A DNA stretch of 64,000 bases. Origin: Halomonas sp. (GTDB taxonomy: Bacteria > Pseudomonadota > Gammaproteobacteria > Pseudomonadales > Halomonadaceae). The translations under genes were made by a program, and so were the position numbers. The stretch lies in NCBI RefSeq assembly GCF_029263665.1, contig NZ_JAJUFQ010000006.1, forward strand, positions 124,001-188,000, in the 5' to 3' direction. Positions 35,597 to 44,076 of the stretch are shown piece after piece; the stretch's first letter is position 1, and each line of letters begins with the position of its first letter. The notes beneath the pieces were generated by a model. That model did not search any database, had not been told where the DNA came from, and saw only the letters and a program-made list of their open reading frames with translations.

Positions 35597-36079
35597 TTAG
35601 TCGTCCTGCACCACTTTCAGAACTTCGAAGGTCTCACGGTTCATGCGCAGTTCCAGTTCCAGTTCCTGGAACTGGGCGTCGTAGCCTTCGATCTCGATCT
35701 GGCCCATGCGGTCGACATCGAGTGAGCCAATGTGCTCCAGGCCGGCTTCCTGAGCGCCGTCCAAGGCCTTGCTGACCTCATCACTGCTCAGGCTCCAGTC
35801 AGGTACTTCACTCTGGCGTTTCTGTTTGCGCAACACGCTGCCATCACTCATGGACATGTCGACATCCAGTCGCGAGCCATCTTCTCCCCAGCCCTCGACT
35901 TCGAACTGGTCGCCGTCATCGACACCAAATTCATCAAAGTGAGTGAAGCCATAGTCCTGGGCGCTTTTCAGCATGCGATCAATGTCTGCACGAGTAGCAC
36001 CGTCATCTGCCAGAGCGGTGGTCGCCATGGCGCCGGTCAGGGTCAGAGTGGCAAGGCCGAGAGTCAGAGTCTTTTTCAT
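35597..36079 (-). CDS. Periplasmic PepSY-type domain protein
   Basis: 160-residue exported protein. ATG 36077-36079 follows AGGAAG and gives a clear signal peptide (MKKTLTLGLATLTLTGAMATTALADD). The mature part contains two similar blocks of about 65 residues with PepSY-like strands (RADIDRMLKSAQDYGFTHFDEFGVDD and EVSKALDGAQEAGLEHIGSLDVDRMG). Each pairs a helix with an acidic beta-sheet. PepSY domains are thought to inhibit or sense proteases; the partner is unknown. The mature protein is very acidic, in line with a salt-adapted periplasm. Confidence 0.8.
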   Translation of the reverse strand: MKKTLTLGLATLTLTGAMATTALADDGATRADIDRMLKSAQDYGFTHFDEFGVDDGDQFEVEGWGEDGSRLDVDMSMSDGSVLRKQKRQSEVPDWSLSSDEVSKALDGAQEAGLEHIGSLDVDRMGQIEIEGYDAQFQELELELRMNRETFEVLKVVQDD

Positions 36080-36408
36080 GCTGTCGCTTCCTGTCTTTGA
36101 TGATGTTAGTGCACCAATGTCCATACCTGTGCGGTGAGACTCATTGGCGAGTGGGTCCATCATGACAATAGCTGCCTGTCTGTAAGCTGACACAGGAATT
36201 CATTTTTTATTCATGTTAGGTATTGATTCACCCGGACAAGACTCAGGTGATATGTGCACGCATGCCATGCGTGCTTTATGTTGATTGAAGGCACGAAGCT
36301 ATTTAGAAAGATGGTATTCCATCGAAAATATTTTCGTGATCTGCAGATGAATCAAAAAGGCCAGCCGCGATTGCGGCTGGCCTTTTCAGTTGTGCATCAA
36401 TAAAAGGA
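36080..36408. other. Intergenic region between uraD and the PepSY gene
   Basis: 329 bases. It contains the PepSY gene promoter region, a perfect 14-bp palindrome CGAAAATATTTTCG at 36323-36336 of unknown use, and the uraD terminator at 36354-36386. Confidence 0.55.
36354..36386. terminator. Bidirectional terminator after uraD
   Basis: 10-bp perfect stem GGCCAGCCGC / GCGGCTGGCC with loop GATT, flanked by five A on the left and four T on the right, so it works best on the minus strand for uraD. Confidence 0.93.
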
Positions 36409-36933
36409 TCAACGGGCACGATCTTCCAGGCGGAAGCGGGCGATACGGTTGATCTGCAGAACGGCTTCATCACGTTCCTGGTCGATACTGTTGTTCAAGC
36501 GCTCTTCGAAGGCGGCGAGGATGGCGTGTCGGTTGCCACCTTTCACTGCCATGATGAAGGGGAAGCCGAAGCGAGCCTTGTAAGCATCATTCAAGCGGGT
36601 AAAGCGAGCCAGTTCATCCGCTGTGCACTGGTCAAGCCCTGCCCCTGCCTGCTCTCGGGTGGAGTCTTCTGTTAGCTCTCCGGCTGCTGCTGCCTTGCCG
36701 GCGAGGTCCGGGTGGGCGCGAATGACCTGCATCTGGCGTTCTATATCGGCGTCTTCGAGTACCTTGCCCATATGTTCTGCGAGCACGCCGGGCTCATCAT
36801 GGGCTTCACTCAGACCACGGTCGTAGGCTTCTTCAGCTACCCATGGGGAATGCTCGAAGACGTCTCCATAAGTGGCCACAAAGCTGGCCTTGTCCATCTG
36901 GCTGGGGCGATCAGTGAGCAGTAACTTGGCCAT
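36409..36933 (-). CDS. uraD: 2-oxo-4-hydroxy-4-carboxy-5-ureidoimidazoline (OHCU) decarboxylase
   Basis: Converts OHCU, the hydrolysis product of 5-hydroxyisourate, to S-allantoin. 174 residues from ATG 36931-36933, which follows a strong AGGAGG. Family motifs: ASFVATYGDVFEHSPWVAEEAY, VIRAHPDLAGKAA with the catalytic HPDL histidine, LTEDSTREQAGAGLDQCT, and FPFIMAVKGGNRHAILAAFEERL. It is divergent from uraH, with a TGTATACA operator between them, so both are probably controlled together. The next step enzymes are scattered to the right of this locus. Confidence 0.96.
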   Translation of the reverse strand: MAKLLLTDRPSQMDKASFVATYGDVFEHSPWVAEEAYDRGLSEAHDEPGVLAEHMGKVLEDADIERQMQVIRAHPDLAGKAAAAGELTEDSTREQAGAGLDQCTADELARFTRLNDAYKARFGFPFIMAVKGGNRHAILAAFEERLNNSIDQERDEAVLQINRIARFRLEDRAR

Positions 36934-37032
36934 GCAACCTCCTGAGAGTCTAGGTGTAGTGTGGTCTTGTACGAAGATATTGATGTCATATACGACAGAT
37001 TGAGCGTTGTCCGAAGGATTGTACAGCAAAAC

Positions 37033-37040
37033 TGTATACA
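37033..37040. promoter_or_regulatory. TGTATACA operator between uraD and uraH
   Basis: TGTATACA within CTGTATACAAAAAAT, in the 181-bp divergent spacer. Related sites occur before several other purine genes of the window. Confidence 0.55.
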
Positions 37041-37114
37041 AAAAATGTGTTGAACTGTACTATCATTTGAAGCAATGATGTTCATCATCAGTATCTGGAG
37101 GAGAGGAGAATCCT

Positions 37115-37468
37115 ATGGGCCGCTTGACAACGCATGTGCTGGATACCTCACGGGGCTGTCCGGGCCAGGGCATTCGCATTGAAATCTTTCGTATTGAAGG
37201 CGACCAGCGCATCCGCCTTGGCGAGGCCGTGACCAATGACGACGGCCGTTGCGACAACCCGATTCTGGAGGGTGAAGCCTTTGTCAGCGGTGAATACGAA
37301 TTGTTGTTCCACGCCGGTGACTATCTGCGTGCACAAGGTATCGAGGCCAGTGAACCGCGCTTCCTGGACCGTATTCCCCTGCGCTTCGGAGTAGCTGATG
37401 CCAGTGAGCATTATCACGTGCCGCTTCTGGTCTCGCCGTACAGCTATTCCACTTACCGTGGCAGTTGA
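37115..37468 (+). CDS. uraH: 5-Hydroxyisourate hydrolase
   Basis: Transthyretin-like enzyme of 117 residues that opens 5-hydroxyisourate to OHCU. The conserved N-terminal TTHVLDTSRGCPGQGI with its catalytic histidine, the central arginine region, HYHVPLLVSPYSYSTYRGS and the C-terminal tetrapeptide YRGS are all present. It follows an AGGAG-type site and lies 63 bases upstream of puuD, so both are in one unit. The protein has no signal peptide and is cytoplasmic. Confidence 0.97.
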   Translation: MGRLTTHVLDTSRGCPGQGIRIEIFRIEGDQRIRLGEAVTNDDGRCDNPILEGEAFVSGEYELLFHAGDYLRAQGIEASEPRFLDRIPLRFGVADASEHYHVPLLVSPYSYSTYRGS

Positions 37469-37531
37469 TCAGGGAAATTCTCTGTAGGCTGTAATTGTCA
37501 TTATTAACAACAAGATAGCTGAGATATCACC

Positions 37532-38818
37532 ATGTCATCGTATCTTCTTGATGTGATCAACTTCATGCTGCGCTGGCTGCATGTCATCGCCGCTATCGCC
37601 TGGATTGGCGAATCCATCTATTTCGTCATGCTGGACAATGGACTGAAGACGCCCAAGGCCGAGAGCGACCGCAAGAAGGGTGTCTTCGGGGAAATGTGGG
37701 CTGTGCATGGTGGTGGTTTCTACCACAACCAGAAATATGCCACGGCACCAGAGAAGCTGCCGGATGACCTGCATTGGTCTTTCTGGAAGTCCTATACCAC
37801 CTGGTTGTCGGGCTTTGCCCTGTTCATCATCCTGTACATGGCCAATCCGGGCTTCTATCTGGTCAACCCTGGTAGCCCCTGGGAATGGGCAGCCAACATG
37901 AGTGGCTGGCAGGCCAATGTCGTCGCCTTGCTGTTCCTGCTCAGTGGCTGGCTGGTCTATAACGAGATGTGTAAACGGGTCAGCCCCAATATGGAGCGGG
38001 ATGGCCTGTTGAGTGTGGGTGTCGCCATCATGATGGTGGTGGTGTGCTATCTCAGCGTGCACATTTTCTCGGGTCGAGCGGCTTTCCTGCTTACCGGGGC
38101 GGTGATGGCCACGGCAATGTCTGCCAACGTGTTCTTCTGGATCATCCCTGGGCAGCGTCGCATGGTGAAGGCGCTCAAGGCGGGAGAGACGCCGAATCCG
38201 CTGGACGGCAAGCGCGGTAAGCAGCGTTCCGTGCATAATACCTATTTCACCCTGCCTGTCGTGTTGTTGATGATCAGCAACCACTACTCCTTCGCATACT
38301 CCAATGAGTGGGCATGGGTAATCATGGCGCTGATGATCTTTGCGGGTGCCTTGATTCGTCAGTACTTTGTGCTGATGCATTCCGGCCAGCACAAGCCTGC
38401 TTATCCGGCTGCTGGGGTGGCGTTGATTCTGCTGGCCTTTGCCATTGGGTCGCCACTTCTGAAGAGTACTGCCAAACCGGCTCAGGCTTCAGCTCCAGCC
38501 CAGGTTCAAGAAAGCACGGCAGCGGATGCAGATAGTCAAGCGGCGTCTCAGGGTGGCTCGGGAGAAGGCGAGGGCGGTTCTGAACTGGCCAGCATCCACT
38601 CGGTTATCGAGGAGCGTTGCACGACCTGTCATTCAGCAACGCCGGATCATCCCAGCTTCAGCGCGGCGCCTGCAGGTATCGCTCTGGATACTGAAGCGGA
38701 GACCGAGCAGCAGAAAGCCATCATTCAGCAGGTTGTGGCCAGTGGTTACATGCCGCTAGGCAACCTGACCAAGATGACTGACGACGAGCGTGCGCTGATC
38801 GCAAACTGGAGCGAGTAG
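37532..38818 (+). CDS. puuD: Urate hydroxylase PuuD (membrane urate oxidase with cytochrome c domain)
   Basis: Oxidises urate to 5-hydroxyisourate. 428 residues: an N-terminal membrane region with about eight hydrophobic segments (LRWLHVIAAIAWIGESIYFVML; MWAVHGGGFYHNQKYATAPE; IIPGQRRMVKALK), a low-complexity linker rich in Ala, Gln and Ser (about residues 315-350), and a C-terminal cytochrome c domain with haem motif CTTCH at 363-367 and a likely distal Met ligand in GYMPLGNLTKM. Electrons thus enter the respiratory chain and no hydrogen peroxide need be formed. It is downstream of uraH. It replaces the soluble uricase of other organisms. Confidence 0.96.
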   Translation: MSSYLLDVINFMLRWLHVIAAIAWIGESIYFVMLDNGLKTPKAESDRKKGVFGEMWAVHGGGFYHNQKYATAPEKLPDDLHWSFWKSYTTWLSGFALFIILYMANPGFYLVNPGSPWEWAANMSGWQANVVALLFLLSGWLVYNEMCKRVSPNMERDGLLSVGVAIMMVVVCYLSVHIFSGRAAFLLTGAVMATAMSANVFFWIIPGQRRMVKALKAGETPNPLDGKRGKQRSVHNTYFTLPVVLLMISNHYSFAYSNEWAWVIMALMIFAGALIRQYFVLMHSGQHKPAYPAAGVALILLAFAIGSPLLKSTAKPAQASAPAQVQESTAADADSQAASQGGSGEGEGGSELASIHSVIEERCTTCHSATPDHPSFSAAPAGIALDTEAETEQQKAIIQQVVASGYMPLGNLTKMTDDERALIANWSE

Positions 38819-38843
38819 GTCGCCCATTGTCCAAGCGCAGCAT

Positions 38844-38878
38844 GCCAGGGCCCGCTTCCATAGGAAGTGGGCCCTGGC
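38844..38878 (+). terminator. Long hairpin after puuD
   Basis: 16-bp stem GCCAGGGCCCGCTTCC / GGAAGTGGGCCCTGGC with one G-U pair and a 3-nt loop. No T run follows, so termination may be rho-assisted or the hairpin may protect the 3' end. Confidence 0.7.
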
Positions 38879-38898
38879 TCGTCCTGCACCTGGATAGT

Positions 38899-38908
38899 CG
38901 TATACAAT
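38899..38908. promoter_or_regulatory. TGTATACA-type site upstream of the purine GntR gene
   Basis: CGTATACAAT, 55 bases before the regulator start; suits autoregulation. Confidence 0.45.
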
Positions 38909-38962
38909 AGGTCAATGGAAAGCCGTCAGGCCTATTGAGATGAGAACATCAGGAGTGCATCA

Positions 38963-39694
38963 ATGAATCAGCGCGTGAAGGCTTCCCCCGCCACGCCAGC
39001 TCTGCGTCAGGGCAAGAACGGTGATGGAGCTGAACGTCATGAAGCGATTCACCGTTCGATCAGTGATGCGATCATTGAACATCGTCTCAAGCCTGGAGCC
39101 CGGCTCCGGGAAGATGCCCTGGCTGAGGTCTTTGGTGTCAGCCGTACAGGGATCCGCAAGATCCTCCAGCGTTTGGCACTGGAGCAACTGGTCACGTTGA
39201 CGCCGAGGCGTGGCGCCAGTGTCACGCGACCTACTGCTGAAGAGGCCAAGGATGTGTTTGATGCACGGCAGATGGTCGAATGTGGCCTGATGCCGGAAAT
39301 TGCCCGCCGTATTACCAGCAATGACATTGCCAAGCTTCGGGACATGGCCCAGCGTGAGCGCGAGGCGCTGCAGTCCGGTGAGCAGAGTTCCGCCATTCGT
39401 CTGTCCGCTGACTTCCATTCTTACCTGGCCGGGATATCCGGCAACCGTACTCTGGCAGACTTCGTTGAGCGTCTATGTTCGCGTTCGTCGCTGATTCTTG
39501 CGGTCTATGGCAATACCGGCCATCTGGGATGCGAGTCTCATGATCATCAGGATCTGATCAACTATCTGGCCGAAGGCAAGGGAGAGCGTGCCCAGGCTTT
39601 CATGAGCCGGCATCTCAAGGCAATCGAAGCCTCGTTGTCGATCGTGGAAGAAGAGAACGAGGCGCCTGATCTGTTCGATATCTTCGCGAGTTAG
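38963..39694 (+). CDS. GntR/FCD regulator, probable purine catabolism regulator
   Basis: 243-residue regulator. The winged helix at about 28-90 (ISDAIIEHRLKPGARLREDALAEVFGVSRTGIRKILQRLALEQLVTLTPRRGASV) is followed by an FCD domain (VFDARQMVECGLMPEIARRI; LSADFHSYLAGISGN; DHQDLINYLAEG; SRHLKAIEASL) with its conserved Asp and His residues. It lies between puuD and the allantoin transport genes and has a TGTATACA-type site in front of it, so it is the best candidate to bind these sites. A paralogue is encoded at 54905-55627. Confidence 0.87.
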   Translation: MNQRVKASPATPALRQGKNGDGAERHEAIHRSISDAIIEHRLKPGARLREDALAEVFGVSRTGIRKILQRLALEQLVTLTPRRGASVTRPTAEEAKDVFDARQMVECGLMPEIARRITSNDIAKLRDMAQREREALQSGEQSSAIRLSADFHSYLAGISGNRTLADFVERLCSRSSLILAVYGNTGHLGCESHDHQDLINYLAEGKGERAQAFMSRHLKAIEASLSIVEEENEAPDLFDIFAS

Positions 39695-39744
39695 GTGCCT
39701 GTCCCTGCTCAAAGGGAGATAGCCTAGTCTCCATGCCATCCCGT

Positions 39745-39792
39745 GGCTGTCATGACAAAGAGCTATCATGACAAAGAGCTGTCATGACAAGG
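39745..39792. repeat. Three 16-bp tandem units downstream of the GntR gene
   Basis: Units ggctgtcatgacaaag, agctatcatgacaaag and agctgtcatgacaagg, directly before the NCS1 terminator. Confidence 0.9.
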
Positions 39793-39820
39793 AAAAGCCC
39801 CGGCCTGGTAGCCGGGGCTT
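39793..39820 (-). terminator. Terminator of the first NCS1 permease gene
   Basis: Stem AAGCCCCGGC / GCCGGGGCTT with loop CTGGTA; on the minus strand it runs into TTTTCC. Confidence 0.85.
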
Positions 39821-39853
39821 GAGCATGTAACCTGCTGACAGGAGACGTTTGCT

Positions 39854-39881
39854 TGTCAGAACCAGTTTCCCTGTCAGAACC
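39854..39881. repeat. 18-bp-period duplication just past the NCS1 stop codon
   Basis: TGTCAGAACC at 39854-39863 and 39872-39881. The stop codon (complement of 39885-39887) is 3 bases away. Confidence 0.7.
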
Positions 39882-39884
39882 TCT

Positions 39885-41339
39885 TCATTGAGCGGTTGCC
39901 GTGACCGCTTGGCTACGCATCAAGGCCAGGTAGAGGATACCGCCCAGGGCTGCGCCCATCATCCAGCCGAAGCCGGCCAGGCTTGCCATTGCAGGCACCA
40001 CCACCGTCGAAAGAGAAAACATGGCTGCGAAACCGAAGGCAACCAGGCCGCGAATGTTCCAGCCGTTGGTATAGGTATAGGCATCACCTTCACGTGCCGA
40101 AAACAGTGCCTGTACATCCAGTTTGCCGCCCTTGATGAGGTAATAGTCAACGACGATGATGCCGTAGAAGGGCGCGACAATGGCACCTACGGCGTTGACG
40201 AAACCGGGCACACCGATCTGGCTGATCACTGATACCCAAAGAGCACCGACCACCAGTGCCACCAGGGCGGTAATCAGTCCGCCGGTACGGAAACTGATGT
40301 GGCGCGGGAACAGGTTGGCCAGGTCGTAGGCCGGAGGAATGAAGTTGGCTACCAGATTGATGCCGACAGTAGCCGCGAAGAAAGTGACGGCGGCCAGCAG
40401 GGTCAAGGGCAGGGCATCGACCCGCTCGACAATGTCGGTCGGATTGGTCAAAGCCTCCCCGAACAGCACCACGGTGCCGGCGGTAATGATCAAGGCAATG
40501 AAGGAGAAGAACGCCACATTGAGTGGCAGACCAAGGAGGTTGCCGAGTTTCATCTGACGTTCGGTCCTGACAAAGCGGGTGAAATCACCAAAGTTGATCA
40601 CCACCGCGGCGAAGTAGGCCACCATGGTACCGACGATGGCTGCAAAGGCTGCGATACCGCCCTGGCCTTCACCTTGCGCAGTGAATATTTCACCGACGGC
40701 AGGCAGCAACTGGTCGCCTGCCTCCCACCAGACAATACCCATCAGCACCACCATCACCACATAGACCAGGGGCCCAGCCCAGTTGAGGAAGTGCTTGATG
40801 CGCTCGATGCCAGCCCAGAAGATCGCCATCTGGAACAGCCATACCAGCAGGAAAGACAGCCAGGCCACCGGAGACAGCCCAAGCATGCCGCTACCGCCAT
40901 CACTACCGATCAACGCGGTGATCATCAGGGTCACGGCAGTGGAAGCGAAGTAGGTCTGTACGCCATACCAGAAGATCCCCACGACGGCTCTCAGCAGTGC
41001 TGGCAGGTTGGAGCCCCGAACTCCCATGCTGGCACGTATCATCACCGGAAAGGGGATGCCGTAGCGCACACTGGGCGAGCCAGTGAGGTTGACCAGGAAC
41101 ATGACGATCACACCCGCCAGGATGATGGCCGCCATCACGGCCCAGCCGTTGAGGTTGTAGCTGAGGAACAGGGAAGCCGCGAGGGTGTAGCCGAACAGGC
41201 TCTGGATATCGTTGGACCACACGTTGAAGATTTCGAAGGCCCCCCAGTTGCGCTTGCTGTGGGGCAGCGGTGCAAGGTCTTCGTTGTACAGCGAAGGATC
41301 GGCACGCGATGTGTCGATGGTCAGATCATCTTGGGACAT
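39885..41339 (-). CDS. NCS1 family permease (purine-related or hydantoin substrate), copy 1
   Basis: Inner-membrane nucleobase:cation symporter-1, 484 residues, 12 transmembrane segments. ATG 41337-41339 follows AAGGA. Family features: NEDLAPLPHSKRNWGAFEIFNVWSNDIQSLFGYTLAA, the substrate-site GSPSVRYGIPFPVMIRASMGVRGSNLPALLRAVVGIFWYG, and INFGDFTRF. The N-terminal part resembles the uracil/allantoin/hydantoin branch. Lying next to the purine genes, it probably imports allantoin, uracil or a similar ring compound. It is downstream of the second NCS1 gene and the racemase in the same direction, with 83 bases to the former. Confidence 0.9.
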   Translation of the reverse strand: MSQDDLTIDTSRADPSLYNEDLAPLPHSKRNWGAFEIFNVWSNDIQSLFGYTLAASLFLSYNLNGWAVMAAIILAGVIVMFLVNLTGSPSVRYGIPFPVMIRASMGVRGSNLPALLRAVVGIFWYGVQTYFASTAVTLMITALIGSDGGSGMLGLSPVAWLSFLLVWLFQMAIFWAGIERIKHFLNWAGPLVYVVMVVLMGIVWWEAGDQLLPAVGEIFTAQGEGQGGIAAFAAIVGTMVAYFAAVVINFGDFTRFVRTERQMKLGNLLGLPLNVAFFSFIALIITAGTVVLFGEALTNPTDIVERVDALPLTLLAAVTFFAATVGINLVANFIPPAYDLANLFPRHISFRTGGLITALVALVVGALWVSVISQIGVPGFVNAVGAIVAPFYGIIVVDYYLIKGGKLDVQALFSAREGDAYTYTNGWNIRGLVAFGFAAMFSLSTVVVPAMASLAGFGWMMGAALGGILYLALMRSQAVTATAQ

Positions 41340-41422
41340 TGTCACCGTCCTTTTGTCATTATCGGTGGCAGCCAGGAAACTCTGAGAGGAGTTCCCTGGC
41401 ATGTGGTGTCTGGATATGAGTG

Positions 41423-42781
41423 TTATTCAGTGAACCGGCGGCAGGTCGGCCAGTACTGCATCAGCAGCCAGTAAGTCAGCCCGGCAGGAATCAGGCTGGC
41501 ATACCAGGACACGGTTGGCATGCTGAAGGCTGCGATCACCCCGACTGCAGTGGCGACCAGAGCGGCCAGATTGATACCACGATAAGGGCCGTTCTCATCG
41601 TAGAGCTTGGTCAGGTCCAGAGTCCGGCGACGAATCAGGTAGTAGTCCACGACCAGTACCGCAAAGATCGGGCCAAGGAAGGAAGAGTACGTCTGGACGA
41701 AGACCTGCAGGCCAGCCGCTGACTCGTCCTTGACCAGTTCCCAGGGGAAGGTGGCGAAGGCCAGTAGGCCTACAACGACGCTGGCTTTGCGATAGCTCAG
41801 CTTGAAGGTGTCCATCAACACATAGGTAGGAGGTACCACGTTGTTGAGTACGTTGGTGGTGACCTGGGCAAAGGCAATGAACAGCAGTGTGGTCATCAGC
41901 AGTGGCGTGTTGTCCACCGCGTTGGAGAACACTTTGATAGGATCGGCCACGCCGGTCGCTTCCGAGACCATGAAGCCAATCAGGCCCATGAACAGGGTGC
42001 AAGGCAGAATCGACATGGCATAAATCGTGGTCAGCAGGCCCGGGCCAGTGCCTTTCTTGTGCTCACGAGCATAGTCGCTGACATTGAGTATCATGGTCGA
42101 ATAGATACCCAGGAACAGCATGGTGGCACCCCAGAATGGCAGGCCCCAGGAGCCTTCCATCGTAATCAGGTTGGCCGAGAGGGTGTCTCCGTAGCGCACG
42201 ACAGTGCTATAGAACATGTAGACAAGGGAAGCGAGGATGAAGGCGCTGCCGATGTTCTCCAACCACTTGATGCCCTGAAAGCCGGTGACCGAGAGAGCAA
42301 TCTGCAGGAACTGGAAGCCGATGAAGAACACAATCAGATTGTCATAGCCAAACAGCGTCGCCGATACCAGGTTAAGCGCCCCGGCACCGATCCAGCTCTG
42401 GAAGCCATACCAGACAATGGCAGGCACCGCACGGACCAGCCCCGGCAGGCGAGTTCCCTGGAAACCGAAGGCACTGCGAGCCTGCACCATGAAGGGGATG
42501 CCGTACTTGTAGCCAGCGGCACCATTCAGGGCCAGTGCAATCCCGATGACGAAGCAACCGATAGCAATGGCCAATGTCGCCTGAATCAGATTTAGCGTGC
42601 CGACGACACTGGAACCCATGGTAAAGGTACCAATGGATACGCAGCCTCCAAACCAGGCCAGCAGGTAGGAGGTACGCCCCATGATACGGGTTTTCTGGGG
42701 AGCCAGAGACTCATCGCCCACCCCCTTGGTACCTACCTCGGCGTTAGCCTCGGGCGATGTTGATGTGTTTGTAGAGGTCAT
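41423..42781 (-). CDS. NCS1 family permease (cytosine/purine/allantoin type), copy 2
   Basis: 452-residue NCS1 transporter with about 12 transmembrane segments. Typical blocks are MGRTSYLLAWFGGCVSIGTFTMGSSVVG, GIPFMVQARSAFGFQGTRLPGLVRAVPAIVWYGFQSWIGAG and LNVSDYAREHKKG. It is more like the CodB/cytosine-purine branch than copy 1, so the two are not simple duplicates. It sits between the racemase gene and copy 1 on the same strand. The racemase-permease-permease order suggests uptake of a racemic hydantoin-like compound such as allantoin. Precise substrate is unknown. Confidence 0.9.
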   Translation of the reverse strand: MTSTNTSTSPEANAEVGTKGVGDESLAPQKTRIMGRTSYLLAWFGGCVSIGTFTMGSSVVGTLNLIQATLAIAIGCFVIGIALALNGAAGYKYGIPFMVQARSAFGFQGTRLPGLVRAVPAIVWYGFQSWIGAGALNLVSATLFGYDNLIVFFIGFQFLQIALSVTGFQGIKWLENIGSAFILASLVYMFYSTVVRYGDTLSANLITMEGSWGLPFWGATMLFLGIYSTMILNVSDYAREHKKGTGPGLLTTIYAMSILPCTLFMGLIGFMVSEATGVADPIKVFSNAVDNTPLLMTTLLFIAFAQVTTNVLNNVVPPTYVLMDTFKLSYRKASVVVGLLAFATFPWELVKDESAAGLQVFVQTYSSFLGPIFAVLVVDYYLIRRRTLDLTKLYDENGPYRGINLAALVATAVGVIAAFSMPTVSWYASLIPAGLTYWLLMQYWPTCRRFTE

Positions 42782-42864
42782 GTTGGGAGCCTCATGTTGT
42801 GGTTGTTATGTTGTTGGGTGCCAGAGGGATGGAGAAGGCTCCATGCCCTCGGTGCCGATGTTGT

Positions 42865-43626
42865 CTAGCTATTCCTGCGATTGAGGTCGAGGTCGGACAA
42901 GTGGGCATAGTTGCCGGTAAAGGGCTTTGGGCGCGGGAAAGCCAAGTCTCCGACCTTGGAGGTAGCAAGTTTCAGGCCAACCAGTGCCTCAGCCAGCTTC
43001 ACCGCTGCAGTGACGCCTTCCACCACCGGGAGGCCGACTTCACGGCTGATGGTGTCCGTCAGGTTGGCCATGCCGCCACAGCCCAGCACAATGGCGCCGA
43101 TGCCATCTTCATCCCGGGCACGAATGCCTTCCTCGATGATCTTCTCAAGGGCGCTATCACTGTCATCTTCCAGGTCCAGTACGGGAATTTCCGCTGCACG
43201 CACGCGGCGGCAGTGGTGACGGAAGCCATACTGATCGAGCAGATGTTCAGCAATGATCACTGTGCGTCCCAACGTGGTGACCACAGAGAATCGTGTGCTG
43301 ATCAATGTCGCCATATGGAAGGCGGCTTCGGCGATGCCAATGACGGGAGCCCGAGTGGCTTCACGGGCGGCCAGTAGCCCAGGGTCACCGAAGCAGGCCA
43401 GGACATAAGCGTCCGGTTGATCCGTCTCCTGGTCCAGGCGCAGGATCTCGTCCAGGACGCCGACGGCGCTGATGGCCTCGTCAAAATGGCCCTCAATGGA
43501 TACCGGACCGCTGACGGGCTGAGAAGCGGTGATACGAGTGTCTGCCGCAGCGATGGTGATGCCTGCGTTGCGGATGGTCTCGGTCATGCCCGAGGTGGTA
43601 TTGGGATTGATCAGATGGATGCGCAT
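42865..43626 (-). CDS. Allantoin/hydantoin racemase (Asp/Glu racemase superfamily)
   Basis: 253-residue cofactor-independent racemase. ATG 43624-43626 gives MRIHLINPNTTSGMTETIR, the family start. The two catalytic cysteines are visible in VLACFGDPGLLAARE and IVLGCGGMANL. HpxA-type allantoin racemase and HyuE-type hydantoin racemase belong here. Its position between NCS1 permeases and puuE makes allantoin the likely substrate, since UraD gives S-allantoin and PuuE may act best on one form. It is divergent from puuE across 450 bp with three TGTATACA-type sites. Confidence 0.88.
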   Translation of the reverse strand: MRIHLINPNTTSGMTETIRNAGITIAAADTRITASQPVSGPVSIEGHFDEAISAVGVLDEILRLDQETDQPDAYVLACFGDPGLLAAREATRAPVIGIAEAAFHMATLISTRFSVVTTLGRTVIIAEHLLDQYGFRHHCRRVRAAEIPVLDLEDDSDSALEKIIEEGIRARDEDGIGAIVLGCGGMANLTDTISREVGLPVVEGVTAAVKLAEALVGLKLATSKVGDLAFPRPKPFTGNYAHLSDLDLNRRNS

Positions 43627-43660
43627 AGGTAAAAAATCTCGAGTACGGAATTTTTTGTCT

Positions 43661-43670
43661 TTGTACACAA
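43661..43670. promoter_or_regulatory. TGTATACA-type site near the racemase start
   Basis: TTGTACACAA, one base from TTGTATACAA, 35 bases upstream of the racemase start codon. Confidence 0.55.
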
Positions 43671-43848
43671 AATAGACCGGCATCGAATACGGTTCAAGCA
43701 TGTGAGAGAAAAATATCACAAGGTTTTAAAAAGCATTTAAAAACAGTTGATTATTGATTTTATTCGACTGCTATTGAAATGATTGTCGGGTATGGTCACT
43801 CTTATTGTTCATCAATTTTCACAATAATTGTGTCTAGTTTGTATTATA

Positions 43849-43862
43849 TTTTGTATACAAAA
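43849..43862. promoter_or_regulatory. Perfect 14-bp purine-regulon palindrome
   Basis: TTTTGTATACAAAA, the best example of the site in the window, in the middle of the racemase-puuE spacer. Confidence 0.7.
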
Positions 43863-43971
43863 ATAATTGAAAAAATCACTAACTATTCGTCATTGCTGGA
43901 TTTAATGTCACTCGATGGCTTCTGAGCCATGAAAAGCGCTTGATGTCACGTTGGATACAGTCTATCTTTTC

Positions 43972-43982
43972 TTTGTATACAT
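43972..43982. promoter_or_regulatory. TGTATACA site upstream of puuE
   Basis: TTTGTATACAT, 95 bases before the puuE start codon. Confidence 0.6.
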
Positions 43983-44076
43983 AAGCTGGCGGTGAAAAGC
44001 TCAGCGACACCAACAATATATCGGCATGCCGAAGGATCGCGTCTTGACAGGACGCGGTGGCTGACAGGAGATGACC

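Larger units (their letters stand above)
43627..44076. other. Divergent promoter region between the racemase and puuE
   Basis: 450 AT-rich bases with three TGTATACA-type palindromes (43661-43670, 43849-43862, 43972-43982) and no gene I can support. The base composition is clearly lower in GC than the flanking genes. Confidence 0.6.
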
